From NCBI RefSeq assembly GCF_023806465.1, contig NZ_JAMSLS010000002.1:496001-560000 (forward strand): a DNA stretch of 64,000 bases, in the 5' to 3' direction. This document shows, one piece after another, positions 1 to 11,748 of the stretch (within the stretch, counting starts at the first letter, position 1; each line of letters begins with the position of its first letter). The position numbers and the translations under genes are program-made. The notes under the pieces are model-generated. The model had not been told where the DNA came from. It searched no databases and saw only the letters and a list, made by a program, of their open reading frames with translations. Source of the DNA: Thermomicrobium sp. CFH 73360. Lineage in GTDB: Bacteria > Chloroflexota > Chloroflexia > Thermomicrobiales > Thermomicrobiaceae.

Positions 1-357
1 GCGGAGATGCGAGAGTGGACGAACCATCGGGATACCAAGTGACCCCTCGATGATCGGCCGATGGCTCGGACCAAGTCCAAGGCGCACACGTCCGGGCGCT
101 AACTGATGCACCGCAAGTGTCTGTTGTGCCGTTACGAAGGGATGTCTCGGGTAGGTCGGAATAATCCCTGTGCCCAGCACAATCCGCTCCGACTGCACCG
201 CTGCTGCCGCGTAGACAGTGAGCGCATCGATCGTCCGACCACCAGTCACTGTCCAGAGAGCTGGGACACCGGCAGCCTCCAGACGACGGACCGCTGATAA
301 CGCTCCAACAGCACTGCTTCGATCAGGCTGATCAATCCCGACACGCGGCCAGGCCAT
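1..357 (-). CDS. Luciferase-like (LLM class) flavin-dependent oxidoreductase, 3' part outside window
   Basis: An open frame reads without a stop from an ATG at 357 leftward to base 1 (119 codons), so only the N-terminus of the protein is inside the window. A GGAGG sits nine bases before the ATG, which fixes the start. The translation carries the early TIM-barrel pattern of the bacterial luciferase family: a stretch reading IVLGTGIIPTYPRHP around residues 62-76, then GRVRLGLGPSHRP near residues 93-105, the usual 'low-energy' strand and GxGxSH-type loop of F420- or FMN-dependent monooxygenases. Members use reduced flavin or F420H2 to oxidise small organic substrates. The substrate cannot be told from this fragment. 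It is divergent from the neighbouring amidohydrolase gene, with 172 bases between the two starts. Confidence 0.8.
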   Translation of the reverse strand, partial: MAWPRVGIDQPDRSSAVGALSAVRRLEAAGVPALWTVTGGRTIDALTVYAAAAVQSERIVLGTGIIPTYPRHPFVTAQQTLAVHQLAPGRVRLGLGPSHRPIIEGSLGIPMVRPLSHLR

Positions 358-529
358 GCTCCAGCGCCTCCTTCCCCGCTTGCGGATCCTCACGCACGTT
401 CTGCCCGCGCCAGTCTAACATGTGCGCTGTGGTGTGGGCGCCAGTGCAGGGATTGCCCGTGCCTTCTCGTTCGGTCATCATCAGAAGCGAGAGGCAGTTA
501 CAACCGACAAAACAAGGAGCACAAAAGAC

Positions 530-1636
530 ATGCGGACAGCGTACTGCTATGACGAGCGATTTCTCCAGCACGAGACTGGCCTCGACGGGCACCGTCTGCC
601 CGACGGTGCCATTCTTGAGCCGATTGAGCACCCATCCAGCGCACGGATCATCCGGCGTACCGCACAGCTCATCGCCAGTTCGGGCCTGCTCACGGACGCA
701 CTCATCGTTCCCGCCCGTCCGGCAACAGAGGCTGAACTCACTGCGTATCACACCCCGGAATACATTGCTCATGTCCAGCGCGTCACTGCTGAGGGTGGTG
801 GCTGGCTCGACCCCGAGACCCCGGTCGCCCCTGGCTCGTGGGATGCTGCGCTGCTGGCGGCTGGGGCAGCCATCGAACTCACCAACGCCGTCCTGGACGA
901 CCACGCACGTCATGCGTTCGGACTTCTCCGCCCTCCGGGACACCACGCGATGCGGGCACAAGGCATGGGCTTCTGCGTCTTCAACAACGTGGTGATCGCG
1001 GTGCGCCATGCCCAGCGCCGAGGTATCCAGCGCGTCATGGTACTCGACTGGGACGTCCATCACGGGAACGGCACGCAGGACGCCTTTTGGGACGACCCAT
1101 CAGTCTTGTTCGTCTCGCTCCATCAAGAGAACTGGTATCCAGAGGGATGGGGCGCGGTCGACCATGTCGGTGGCCCGGGTGCAGAGGGAACAACCGTCAA
1201 CATCCCACTCCCACCCGGCACTGGAAACCGGGGTTATCTCCTCGCGCTGGAGCGTGTTGTCCTACCAATCGCCCGGGAGTTCCGTCCCGAGATGGTCTTC
1301 GTCTCGGCTGGGCAGGACGCGAGCATGGATGACCCGCTGGGACGCATGCTGGTCACGATGAGTGGGTACCGACGGATGAGTGAGCTGGTTCGAGAACTTG
1401 CCGAGTCAGTCTGCGGTGGACGGCTGGTTGTCCTGATGGAGGGTGGGTACTCGCTCCGCTACGTCCCGTACTGCACCCTGGCAATCCTCGAGGGCATCAT
1501 GGGGCAGCAGAGTGGCATCCCTGATCCCCACGAGGGGACAAGTGAATTGGCACAAGCCGAGCGAGAGTTCCGCCCTGACCAAGAGTCAGCCATCGAGACA
1601 GCACGGCAGGTACTCAGCCGTTATTGGGACCTGTAA
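530..1636 (+). CDS. Histone deacetylase-like zinc amidohydrolase (acetoin utilization / acetylpolyamine amidohydrolase family)
   Basis: A 368-residue protein of the arginase/deacetylase fold. Zinc-dependent members remove acetyl groups from acetyl-lysine, acetylpolyamines or related amides. Visible motifs are RPPGHHA near residue 135 (the tandem catalytic histidines), [11 protein letters not shown] near residue 172 (metal-binding Asp-x-His) and SAGQDAS...DDP, which carries the third metal ligand. A late GGY segment precedes the C-terminal helices. The frame is open further upstream, but the ATG at 530 is preceded by AAGGAG and begins with a typical [11 protein letters not shown] strand. The glutamine in AGQDA replaces the aromatic residue of many relatives. 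The gene ends 107 bases before uvrB. The true substrate is unknown; acetylpolyamines or acetylated proteins are the obvious candidates. Confidence 0.88.
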   Translation: MRTAYCYDERFLQHETGLDGHRLPDGAILEPIEHPSSARIIRRTAQLIASSGLLTDALIVPARPATEAELTAYHTPEYIAHVQRVTAEGGGWLDPETPVAPGSWDAALLAAGAAIELTNAVLDDHARHAFGLLRPPGHHAMRAQGMGFCVFNNVVIAVRHAQRRGIQRVMVLDWDVHHGNGTQDAFWDDPSVLFVSLHQENWYPEGWGAVDHVGGPGAEGTTVNIPLPPGTGNRGYLLALERVVLPIAREFRPEMVFVSAGQDASMDDPLGRMLVTMSGYRRMSELVRELAESVCGGRLVVLMEGGYSLRYVPYCTLAILEGIMGQQSGIPDPHEGTSELAQAEREFRPDQESAIETARQVLSRYWDL

Positions 1637-1701
1637 ACAACCGAGCACACTCGGCCACAGCGAAACGCGAGCACATCCAGCAGCCCGAGAGCCCGACGGG
1701 G

Positions 1702-1707
1702 TATACT
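1702..1707 (+). promoter_or_regulatory. Possible -10 element upstream of uvrB
   Basis: TATACT lies 36 bases before the uvrB ATG. No convincing -35 hexamer is present at 16-18 bases upstream, and no LexA-like palindrome is obvious, so this is a weak promoter call based on the -10 alone. Confidence 0.35.
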
Positions 1708-1743
1708 CGGTCGCTGCACGACGCGCTGTCGGGACAAGAGAGC

Positions 1744-3750
<2,007 letters not shown>

Positions 3751-4122
3751 GCTACTGGGACACGACGGCGCAGAAGGAGCCGTGCATCACCCACCGTGAT
3801 CAGCCACAGGCTGCACGCTGCGCAATCGAATCCCTGACCTCTCGCCGGTTGCTCGCACCTGCAGCGCGTCCAGCGAACCATGGTCATGGGCGGACATATG
3901 CAGCGTCGTGACGACGTGTTCACCCGTGAGAACGGTTTCGTTGCCGGATCTCTTCCGGAATGCCTGCGCTGGAGCTCGAAGAGGCGAATGCACTCGGAGC
4001 ATACTGCGTGCCCCGGCTTGTGGCGCCTCGAGAAAAACAGCCCACACAGCAGGGGCCGCATCGCCTCCCCGGGCGCAAGAGGGAAACCGCTCCCGAGTAC
4101 GCCAGACATGAGTCTCCATGCA
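3751..4122. other. Intergenic gap between convergent uvrB and the response regulator, nothing recognised
   Basis: Open frames here on both strands look like shadows: low-complexity composition, no ribosome sites and no family motifs. A weak inverted repeat (CCGGA ... TCCGG near 3945-3960) is the only structure I see, and it is too short to call a terminator. Confidence 0.5.
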
Positions 4123-4806
4123 TCAGAAATGCGCTGCGTTCACACGTTCATCGGGCGGGTCATCGTTCGGACGCGCACGGACGAGCCCGGTCCGCAAGGC
4201 ATAGGCAATCACCTGCGCACGGTTCTCAAGGTGGAGCTTCGCCATGATATTTCGAAGATGATACTTCACCGTATTTTCGCTAATAAAGAGTCGATCAGCG
4301 AGTTCTCGGTTCGAAGTGATGCCCTGCACGAGTAGCTCGAGGATGTCACGTTCCCGCTCGGTCAGCGAGAACTCCTCACGTCGTCTCGACTCGCCGCGAC
4401 TCAGCTCTTGCAAGACACGTCGAGCCAAATGCGGGGTCAGCACCGGTTGGCCTGATTGCACCGCTTCAAGAGCCCGGAAGAACTCCTCGGTCTCCAGATT
4501 CTTCAAAAGATACCCATATGCACCGGACTTGATCGCCTCGAAGAGATCAGCCTCGTCATCAGAGGCCGTGAGAATAACAACTTTGACCTCCGGCAGCTCA
4601 GTCGTCAGAATACGCGTCGCGCTGAGTCCATCGACCTCCGGCATCGTCAAATCCATAAGGACGATATCCGGTCGCAATTGCCGAGTGAGTTCCACCGCCT
4701 CGCGGCCATTCCCAGCCTCACCGACAACGGTGACTCCGCGGGCCTCTAAGAGACTCCGCAAACCATCGCGGAACAAGGCGTGATCATCGACAATCAAGAC
4801 GCGCAT
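4123..4806 (-). CDS. NarL/FixJ-family response regulator
   Basis: A 227-residue two-domain regulator. The N-terminal receiver starts MRVLIVDDHALFRDGL (acidic pocket) and has the phospho-acceptor in DIVLMDLTMPEVDG around residues 50-60, plus the conserved lysine in LLKNLETEE. A C-terminal LuxR helix-turn-helix follows (LTERERDILELL ... SENTVKYHLRNIMAKL). Such proteins bind DNA as dimers once phosphorylated. The frame is open upstream, but the ATG at 4806 gives the exact family start. Its first 23 bases overlap the end of the upstream kinase gene, so the two are translationally coupled and almost certainly cognate partners. The regulated process is not evident, since no obvious target gene is adjacent. 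Confidence 0.93.
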   Translation of the reverse strand: MRVLIVDDHALFRDGLRSLLEARGVTVVGEAGNGREAVELTRQLRPDIVLMDLTMPEVDGLSATRILTTELPEVKVVILTASDDEADLFEAIKSGAYGYLLKNLETEEFFRALEAVQSGQPVLTPHLARRVLQELSRGESRRREEFSLTERERDILELLVQGITSNRELADRLFISENTVKYHLRNIMAKLHLENRAQVIAYALRTGLVRARPNDDPPDERVNAAHF

Positions 4807-6205
4807 GCTCTCCCCCGTCAACCCCAGCGGGCACGATCCCAAGTGGAATGGTCGCTTCGATGCTCGTCCCATTCCCAGGCCGAGAACTGATTGTCAAGGA
4901 ACCGCCGACAGCCTCAGCCCGCTCACGCATCGTCGCAAGACCGAAACGCGGGAAATTCGCACGTTCCAGCGCGGTCGGATCAAAGCCGACACCATTGTCC
5001 TCGACCCTGACCTGGAGCACACTGTCGACTCGCGTCATCGTCACCGTAACGTGCGTCGCCCGTGCATGCTTCCGCACGTTCGCAAGCGCCTCTTGAACGA
5101 TGCGCAAGAGCTGGAGCTCTGCCATCGGTTGCAGTCCACGCAGGACCTCGTCGGAAGGCTCAACAACCAGCGTCGCGGCGATCCCACTCTGATCCTGCCA
5201 GCGCTCAAGATACGTCCGGAGTGTCTCTAACAGCGTTCGGTTTGGCGCGAGACCCGTCCGCAGACCCAGGATCGCCTCTCGCACGTCCGCGTACGCGTCC
5301 CGCGCTGCCTGTTCGAGCTGCCGGAGGTGTCGCTCCGCATCGGCAAGCCGCTCTGGTTGACGGAGCAACTCGCGCAGCGCCGACGCCTTGGTGATCACAT
5401 ACCCAAGCACTTGCGCCAGGCTGTCATGCATCTCCCGCGCGATCCGTTCACGCTCCGCAGTGACAGCAAGACTTGTTAGACGTCGGTGCAAGTGCGCATT
5501 TGTGATCACTAGTGCCGCCTGGGTGGCAAACCGCTCAAGTCGAGAGCGATCCTGCTCATCGAACGGGCAACCATCCTCGCGATCAGCGAGGTAAAGACCA
5601 CCGACGATTCCTTCACCCGAACGGATTGGCACACCCAGCAAACTTCGCATCACCACATGATCGCGCGGATACCGTCGCTCGCCTGGATACCGCTCGAGAT
5701 CGGCGATGCAAAGCGTCCGTCCCTCGCACAGCACTTGATCGAGAATCCCGTGACTACTCGTCTCCTCGATCTCACACGCTGCAGTACGGGGATAGCCTGA
5801 GGTGAACAACGTTCGTAGACCGTGGTCATCCCGGAGAATGAGCAATCCGTACCGTGCACCGACCAAGCGACGCGCTTGGTCGACAACACGCTGCAAAACG
5901 ACCGACAAATCGAGATCGGCGGTTATGGCAAGTCCGGCTTCGTGGAGCGCCACCAACTCAGCATGCTGAGCGAGGAGCTGTCGGTGTAACTGGCCAACCA
6001 ACCGAAAGATCCAGTCCGCAAACCCGGCCACGCCGAGCACCGCAAGTGTTCCGGTCAAGACCCAGGTCCACGTCACCCCGAAGATCGGCACCAGTCCATG
6101 CCCGAGGATGACGAGCGCTGCGAGGAAGCCGAGGGGCAGGACTATCCCGAGCCGCTTGAGTCGGCGGAGTGATCGATTGAGTGTCCTCTCCAGCTGACCG
6201 GACAT
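4784..6205 (-). CDS. GAF-domain sensor histidine kinase, NarX/DesK type (HisKA_3)
   Basis: A 473-residue kinase. Two hydrophobic segments near the N-terminus (roughly residues 20-70) are joined by a very short loop, so sensing is probably intramembrane or cytoplasmic. A GAF domain follows (about 110-250; VVDQARRLVGARYGLLIL, then GVPIRSGEGIVGGLYLAD). Next come the HisKA_3 dimerisation helix with phospho-accepting His in REMHDSLAQV and a HATPase_c domain with N box EALANVRKHA and G1 box VEDNGVGFDP. The start is set at the ATG at 6205, six bases after GAGG. An upstream ATG at 6229 is also possible. It precedes and overlaps the NarL-type regulator. The GAF ligand is unknown. Confidence 0.92.
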   Translation of the reverse strand: MSGQLERTLNRSLRRLKRLGIVLPLGFLAALVILGHGLVPIFGVTWTWVLTGTLAVLGVAGFADWIFRLVGQLHRQLLAQHAELVALHEAGLAITADLDLSVVLQRVVDQARRLVGARYGLLILRDDHGLRTLFTSGYPRTAACEIEETSSHGILDQVLCEGRTLCIADLERYPGERRYPRDHVVMRSLLGVPIRSGEGIVGGLYLADREDGCPFDEQDRSRLERFATQAALVITNAHLHRRLTSLAVTAERERIAREMHDSLAQVLGYVITKASALRELLRQPERLADAERHLRQLEQAARDAYADVREAILGLRTGLAPNRTLLETLRTYLERWQDQSGIAATLVVEPSDEVLRGLQPMAELQLLRIVQEALANVRKHARATHVTVTMTRVDSVLQVRVEDNGVGFDPTALERANFPRFGLATMRERAEAVGGSLTISSRPGNGTSIEATIPLGIVPAGVDGGEHARLDCR

Positions 6206-6549
6206 CAATATCCTCGATATGCCTCGCATTCCTACGAATTGAGGATAGCAGGTTTAGGATTCCCGTGACCGCAAGCTTGCTGTCCCTCCACTGATCAGGC
6301 GTGGGCACCTCGTTGCGTTGGCCCGCTGGTCGCGTTCCGCTTCCCTGCTCGCCAACGCCACATCGATATCGGCGGCGTACTGTTGGTTGCCACACGACAC
6401 CTCTGCGGTCCGACGCGTGGCCATTGATGAACGCTCTGCGATAGTAGCCTCGCCAGCACGCTACACTTCTCCTTGACAACTGGGCAGCGTAGGGTAAGAT
6501 CAAAAACAGGACGGTTGTGAAATCGCGCGGCGAAAGTGGAGTGAGGACG
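6206..6549. other. Divergent intergenic region between sensor kinase and iron-sulfur carrier
   Basis: 344 bases separate the divergent starts. The right end holds a good promoter for the iron-sulfur carrier (listed separately). I see no clear -35/-10 pair for the kinase: TATCCT is present on the minus strand near 6250 but lacks a well-spaced partner. The longer reverse-strand frame across this region has no family features. Confidence 0.5.
6473..6500 (+). promoter_or_regulatory. Sigma-70-type promoter of the HesB/IscA-like gene
   Basis: TTGACA at 6473-6478 and TAAGAT at 6495-6500 are separated by 16 bases and lie about 50 bases before the ATG at 6550. The -35 is a perfect consensus, and nothing else nearby could serve the gene. 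Confidence 0.65.
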
Positions 6550-6933
6550 ATGCAGCAGACAACGCTCATCACGATGACGTCTGAGGCGGTGCGCCGCTTG
6601 AAGGAGTTTATGGAAGAGCAGGGGATGCCAGACGCGTATCTCCGCGTTTTTGTCGCGCCCGGTGGCTGCTCCGGCCTGCAGTACGGGATGGCGCTCGAGG
6701 AATCCGCGGAGGAAGACGACTTCACCTTCGAAATCGAAGGTGTTCGCGTGATTGTTGATCCTTTTAGCGCCAGCTATCTGGAAGGCGCCGAGATCGACTA
6801 TGTGAACAGCTTGATGGGCGGCGGATTCACTGTCCACAACCCAAACGCCGTCGCCACCTGTGCTTGTGGTCACAGCTTCGATGCCGGTGGCAACGCGGGC
6901 ACGGCACAAGGCTGCGGCTGTGGCGGCTGGTGA
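6550..6933 (+). CDS. HesB/IscA A-type iron-sulfur cluster carrier with extra C-terminal cysteines
   Basis: A 127-residue A-type carrier, which receives [2Fe-2S] or [4Fe-4S] clusters from a scaffold and hands them to apoproteins. The three conserved cysteines are visible: the first in GGCSGLQYGM near residue 40, and the pair in CACGHSF near residue 104 (family signature C-x-C-G-x-S-F). Unlike most relatives, the chain continues for about 17 residues past this motif into a Gly-rich tail with two more cysteines (GCGCGG). The ATG at 6550 follows a GGAGTGAGG ribosome site; the upstream in-frame ATG at 6517 is not supported. The cysteine desulfurase and Rrf2 regulator of the same pathway are about 7 kb away. 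Confidence 0.92.
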   Translation: MQQTTLITMTSEAVRRLKEFMEEQGMPDAYLRVFVAPGGCSGLQYGMALEESAEEDDFTFEIEGVRVIVDPFSASYLEGAEIDYVNSLMGGGFTVHNPNAVATCACGHSFDAGGNAGTAQGCGCGGW

Positions 6934-6967
6934 CCCCCTCCGCAAGACTGCTGAAAGGGCAACCGAC

Positions 6968-6994
6968 ACGGCAGCCATCAAGCGTGGCTGCCGT
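6968..6994 (+). terminator. Hairpin after the iron-sulfur carrier gene, abutting the tRNA-Leu promoter
   Basis: A perfect 10-bp stem (6968-6977 with 6985-6994) and 7-base loop begin 35 bases after the stop codon. The following bases (TATACTATC) are not a true T-run, so termination efficiency is uncertain. The same bases provide a TATACT -10 element at 6995-7000 for the tRNA. Confidence 0.5.
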
Positions 6995-7000
6995 TATACT
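6995..7000 (+). promoter_or_regulatory. -10 element of the tRNA-Leu gene
   Basis: TATACT lies 21 bases before the mature tRNA 5' end. The position expected for the -35 falls inside the preceding hairpin and is not a good consensus. Confidence 0.45.
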
Positions 7001-7020
7001 ATCTGTGGGCACTGCCCTTC

Positions 7021-7106
7021 GGGGGAATGCCGGAACTGGCAGACGGGCGTGACTTAGGATCACGTGCCGAAGAGGCGTGTGGGTTCGAGTCCCACTTCCC
7101 CCACCA
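7021..7106 (+). tRNA. tRNA-Leu (anticodon UAG)
   Basis: The acceptor strand GGGGGAA (7021-7027) pairs with TTCCCCC (7096-7102), followed by discriminator A and an encoded CCA at 7104-7106. The anticodon arm CGTGA-CTTAGGA-TCACG puts TAG at 7055-7057. A long variable arm is present, as expected for class II leucine tRNAs, and the T arm reads GTGGG-TTCGAGT-CCCAC. All elements fold without mismatch. Confidence 0.96.
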
Positions 7107-7582
7107 CAAGAAAGAAGCTCAGTTCTGGCGCACAGCGCTGAGCAACGGGCACACAGCTTTGGCTCGGTACCAGGGCGCTTCCGCGCACGTTGTAGTGTTG
7201 CTCACTTTCAACGCCTGAGGACAGAGCACGGCAAACCCTGCCTACGCTGGAGTGACAGTCGATGCACGCGTCACTCCTCGTCCGTGCCGCGCACGCATCT
7301 TTCATCCTCATTCGTTACAGCACACCTGTCCGGCGGCTGCAGTGTTCCACATGGCGCCGCTTCGGATGCGTCCCCTTAGCCGAGTCAAGAGAACTCTCCG
7401 CTCACCAATCGAGACGGCGATAACAGATACGAACTGAACAGCGTTAATGACGCGCGCCGTCCGACGATCGCCATGCAGATCGGGGGGCGGGCTCGCAAAA
7501 CGTCGGCTGGACGGCCCATTCGCACTCTCGAGCAGAAACGAGCAAGAAGAACGTGGATTCTTGCGGCATTGCAAAGATGAGC
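7107..7582. other. Intergenic region between tRNA-Leu and the dnaK terminator, nothing recognised
   Basis: About 475 bases with several short overlapping open frames on both strands, none with a ribosome site, a plausible protein composition or a family motif. No repeat or clear promoter was found. Confidence 0.5.
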
Positions 7583-7612
7583 GAGCCGACCGGTGCATAC
7601 ACCGGTCGGCTC
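7583..7612 (-). terminator. Strong hairpin downstream of dnaK
   Basis: A perfect 13-bp stem with a CATA loop lies 29 bases past the dnaK stop codon (7583-7595 pairs with 7600-7612). On the minus strand it is followed by GCTCATCTTTGC, only weakly T-rich. Position and stability make it the likely end of the hrcA-grpE-dnaK transcript. Confidence 0.7.
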
Positions 7613-7640
7613 ATCCCGTGTTGCGCAGGTGAGCACCGCC

Positions 7641-9545
<1,905 letters not shown>

Positions 9546-9547
9546 GG

Positions 9548-10192
9548 TTACTCCTCACCTCGCTTTCGCTCGTTCGTTGGTGTCTCGCTTTCCGGTGCGG
9601 TCCCCCGACGCTCAACCCGTACGAGCGCAGGGCGCAGAACACGTCCACGCAGGCGATAACCGCGCCGGATTTCTTCGATGACGACGTGATGCGGCCCTTC
9701 GCCGCTCACCGCAACGGCCTCATGTTCCTCCGGTGTGAAGGGCTTCCCAACCACCTCGATCGGCGCAACACCCTCGCTTTCTAGGACGGCCCAGAGCTTC
9801 CGCTCAATCAGGAGCAGCCCCTGCACCCATGGACTGTCCTTCGCCTCTTCTGGCAAGTGAGCGATCGCCAGGTGGAAGTCATCCAGCACCGGCAGGAGCT
9901 TCCGAATAAGTTCCATATGCGCTAGGTGCTTGAACTCCTCCAGCTCTTGTTCGACCCGGCGCTTGTAGTTCAGGAATTCAGCTCTGGCTCGTCGCGCCTG
10001 ATCGAGATACTCCTCAGCGAGCTGCTTAAGGTGCTCGTTCTCCAGACGCAACGCCTCGAGCTCATCAGTGGGAACCGGCGGTGGTTGGATCTCTTCCGGC
10101 GTCGCAATCTCGCTTGGCACCGGAACCGGCTCTTCCACTGAATGTGCCCCCCCTGCCTGCTCGACGTGTTCTGGCTGCTCGTTCACTGTCAT
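9548..10192 (-). CDS. grpE: Nucleotide exchange factor GrpE
   Basis: A 214-residue cochaperone that drives ADP release from DnaK. An acidic, proline-rich, probably disordered N-terminus (about 1-45) is followed by a long coiled-coil ([15 protein letters not shown] ... [12 protein letters not shown]), a four-helix region ([15 protein letters not shown]) and the C-terminal beta-wing ([20 protein letters not shown]). The ATG at 10192 overlaps the hrcA stop codon in an ATGA junction, which decides the start against an ATG five codons upstream and implies translational coupling to hrcA. Confidence 0.96.
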   Translation of the reverse strand: MTVNEQPEHVEQAGGAHSVEEPVPVPSEIATPEEIQPPPVPTDELEALRLENEHLKQLAEEYLDQARRARAEFLNYKRRVEQELEEFKHLAHMELIRKLLPVLDDFHLAIAHLPEEAKDSPWVQGLLLIERKLWAVLESEGVAPIEVVGKPFTPEEHEAVAVSGEGPHHVVIEEIRRGYRLRGRVLRPALVRVERRGTAPESETPTNERKRGEE

Positions 10193-11238
10193 CGCACTCC
10201 CTCCCACTCCGGCTCACCGGAGAGTTCGCCCATCAACTCGGAGATGACCGAGGATAAGAAACGAACCGCCGCGATCGCCCGCGCGTAGGCCATCCGTTGT
10301 GGTCCGAGGACTCCCAGCCAGCCCGTGACGTCTGCTCCCGAGCGATAGGACGAAAGGACAAGGCTGAAAGGCCGGAGTTCGCGCAAAGCCAGATCCGAAC
10401 CGATCAGCACCCGAACACCTTCACTCGGGTCAAGCCGAGGCAGCAGCCAGGTCAATAGCATGCCGCCTCGCAGCACCTCGAGCAGCACGTGCGCGAGCTG
10501 GGCCTGAGCGAACTCTGGTTGCCGGACGACGTATTCTAAGCCTTCCGCGTAGAGTTCCGAACGCTGTTGCTGTTCGATGAAGCGCAGCGCCTCCGCAATG
10601 CGACGCAATACCAGCGCTGCCAGCGGTTCGGCACCACTTGCCCGCCGCTCGATCGCCTGACGATCCAGCCAGCGCAGCTCTGGGTTCAGCACGCGACTCA
10701 GCGCGCTCAATCGCTCTTGCTCGAGCGGTTCAGCGAGATCGAGCAGCGACTGGTGAATCGCTCCTGACTGCGTCACCAGGACGAGCAGCACGACACGCGG
10801 GCGCAGGCTAATCAACTCGAAATGCCGCAACCGCTCCACGCGCGCCCGCGGTGGCGTCACCAGCCCGACGTTTCCGCTCGTATCCGCCAGGACCGAGGCA
10901 GCCAACTTGAGCCAACTCGGCACCTGCTGCTCCACCTGCCGGAACTGGTGCCGAATCGTGAGCTGCTCTTCCGGCGTGAGCTCGCCTTCCTCCATGAGAT
11001 ACTGCACGTAGAAGCGCAGTCCGTGCTCGGTCGGCACCCGTCCGGCTGACGTATGTGGCTGCCTCAGGAAGTCGAGCGCCTCGAGCACGCTCATGTCGTT
11101 CCGGACAGTCGCTGGGCTCACGCCTAAGGAAACCCGCTCCAGCAACGCCTTCGAACCAACCGCTCGCCCGGAGCGAAGGTACTCCTCCACCACGTGACGC
11201 AAGATTTGGCGCTGTCGCTCTGTCAACTGCACGCTCAT
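10189..11238 (-). CDS. hrcA: Heat-inducible transcription repressor HrcA
   Basis: A 349-residue repressor of class I heat-shock genes. The N-terminal winged helix is clear (LTERQRQILRHVVEEYL, then VSPATVRNDMSVLEALDFLRQPHTSAGRVPTE split by a short loop), followed by the GAF-like dimerisation and inserted domains. HrcA binds CIRCE operators and is kept active by GroEL in characterised species. Its own gene heads the operon and has a CIRCE 13 bases upstream of the ATG, so it is autoregulated. GGGGA, about eight bases from the ATG, is the likely ribosome site. Confidence 0.96.
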   Translation of the reverse strand: MSVQLTERQRQILRHVVEEYLRSGRAVGSKALLERVSLGVSPATVRNDMSVLEALDFLRQPHTSAGRVPTEHGLRFYVQYLMEEGELTPEEQLTIRHQFRQVEQQVPSWLKLAASVLADTSGNVGLVTPPRARVERLRHFELISLRPRVVLLVLVTQSGAIHQSLLDLAEPLEQERLSALSRVLNPELRWLDRQAIERRASGAEPLAALVLRRIAEALRFIEQQQRSELYAEGLEYVVRQPEFAQAQLAHVLLEVLRGGMLLTWLLPRLDPSEGVRVLIGSDLALRELRPFSLVLSSYRSGADVTGWLGVLGPQRMAYARAIAAVRFLSSVISELMGELSGEPEWEGVR

Positions 11239-11251
11239 CGTATCCCCGTGC

Positions 11252-11278
11252 TTAGCACTCGTCCTCCTCGAGTGCTAG
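11252..11278 (-). promoter_or_regulatory. CIRCE operator (HrcA binding site)
   Basis: TTAGCACTC at 11252-11260 and GAGTGCTAG at 11270-11278 are perfect inverted repeats with the canonical nine-base spacer. The element sits immediately downstream of the -10 box, where bound HrcA would block transcription of hrcA-grpE-dnaK. The spacer on the coding strand reads GAGGAGGAC. Confidence 0.97.
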
Positions 11279-11287
11279 CCTACGGCA

Positions 11288-11316
11288 AGGATAGGCCTTG
11301 CTACAGCTCATGTCAA
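11288..11316 (-). promoter_or_regulatory. Vegetative promoter of hrcA-grpE-dnaK
   Basis: On the minus strand a perfect TTGACA (11316-11311) and TATCCT (11293-11288) are spaced by 17 bases. The predicted start of transcription falls at the edge of the CIRCE, consistent with repression by HrcA. Confidence 0.8.
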
Positions 11317-11329
11317 GGTTCTGGTGAAC

Positions 11330-11748
11330 CACAGGAATCTCACACGCATCGCTCGCTGCCAAAGACGACGGCACTATCACTGCGCACTTCCATCGAGCGA
11401 CGCGCCGCGGCATGGACGAGGCTCTTGGTGGATAAGCCGGACGGGAAGGTGACGCGTGCCGTGCCTCGAAAGGCCACAGCAGCTGCACGAAGAGACACTG
11501 CGCAAGCCCACCCGCCATCGGACGCGGCGCGAGTCTGCCGCATGAGCCAGCGCGGCAAGGATGGTATCGCTCTCGAGAAGCCTTCTCCCACTCATAACCG
11601 CCAGAAGCCGTACCCCTCGACCAGGATGAACAGCATGCTACTCGCTCTCCCTCGTCTGCGAAACGTTACTCGCCCTCCTCTCCCACGCACCAGGAAGAGC
11701 ACGAGCCGCATCAGGAGTGGCCATCCGAACGCAGAGTCGCTTGGGGTA
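11330..11748. other. Intergenic region between hrcA promoter and the protease-like gene, nothing recognised
   Basis: About 420 bases. Short open frames on both strands lack ribosome sites and family features. I see no terminator with a T-run for the gene ending at 11749. Confidence 0.45.

Noticed and set aside
332-1063. Minus-strand 243-codon frame under the amidohydrolase gene
   Set aside because: It lies opposite a gene with all catalytic motifs and has no ribosome site of its own.
7308-7598. Minus-strand open frame of 96 codons beside tRNA-Leu
   Set aside because: No ribosome site, shadow-like Arg/Ser composition, and it overlaps the dnaK terminator hairpin.
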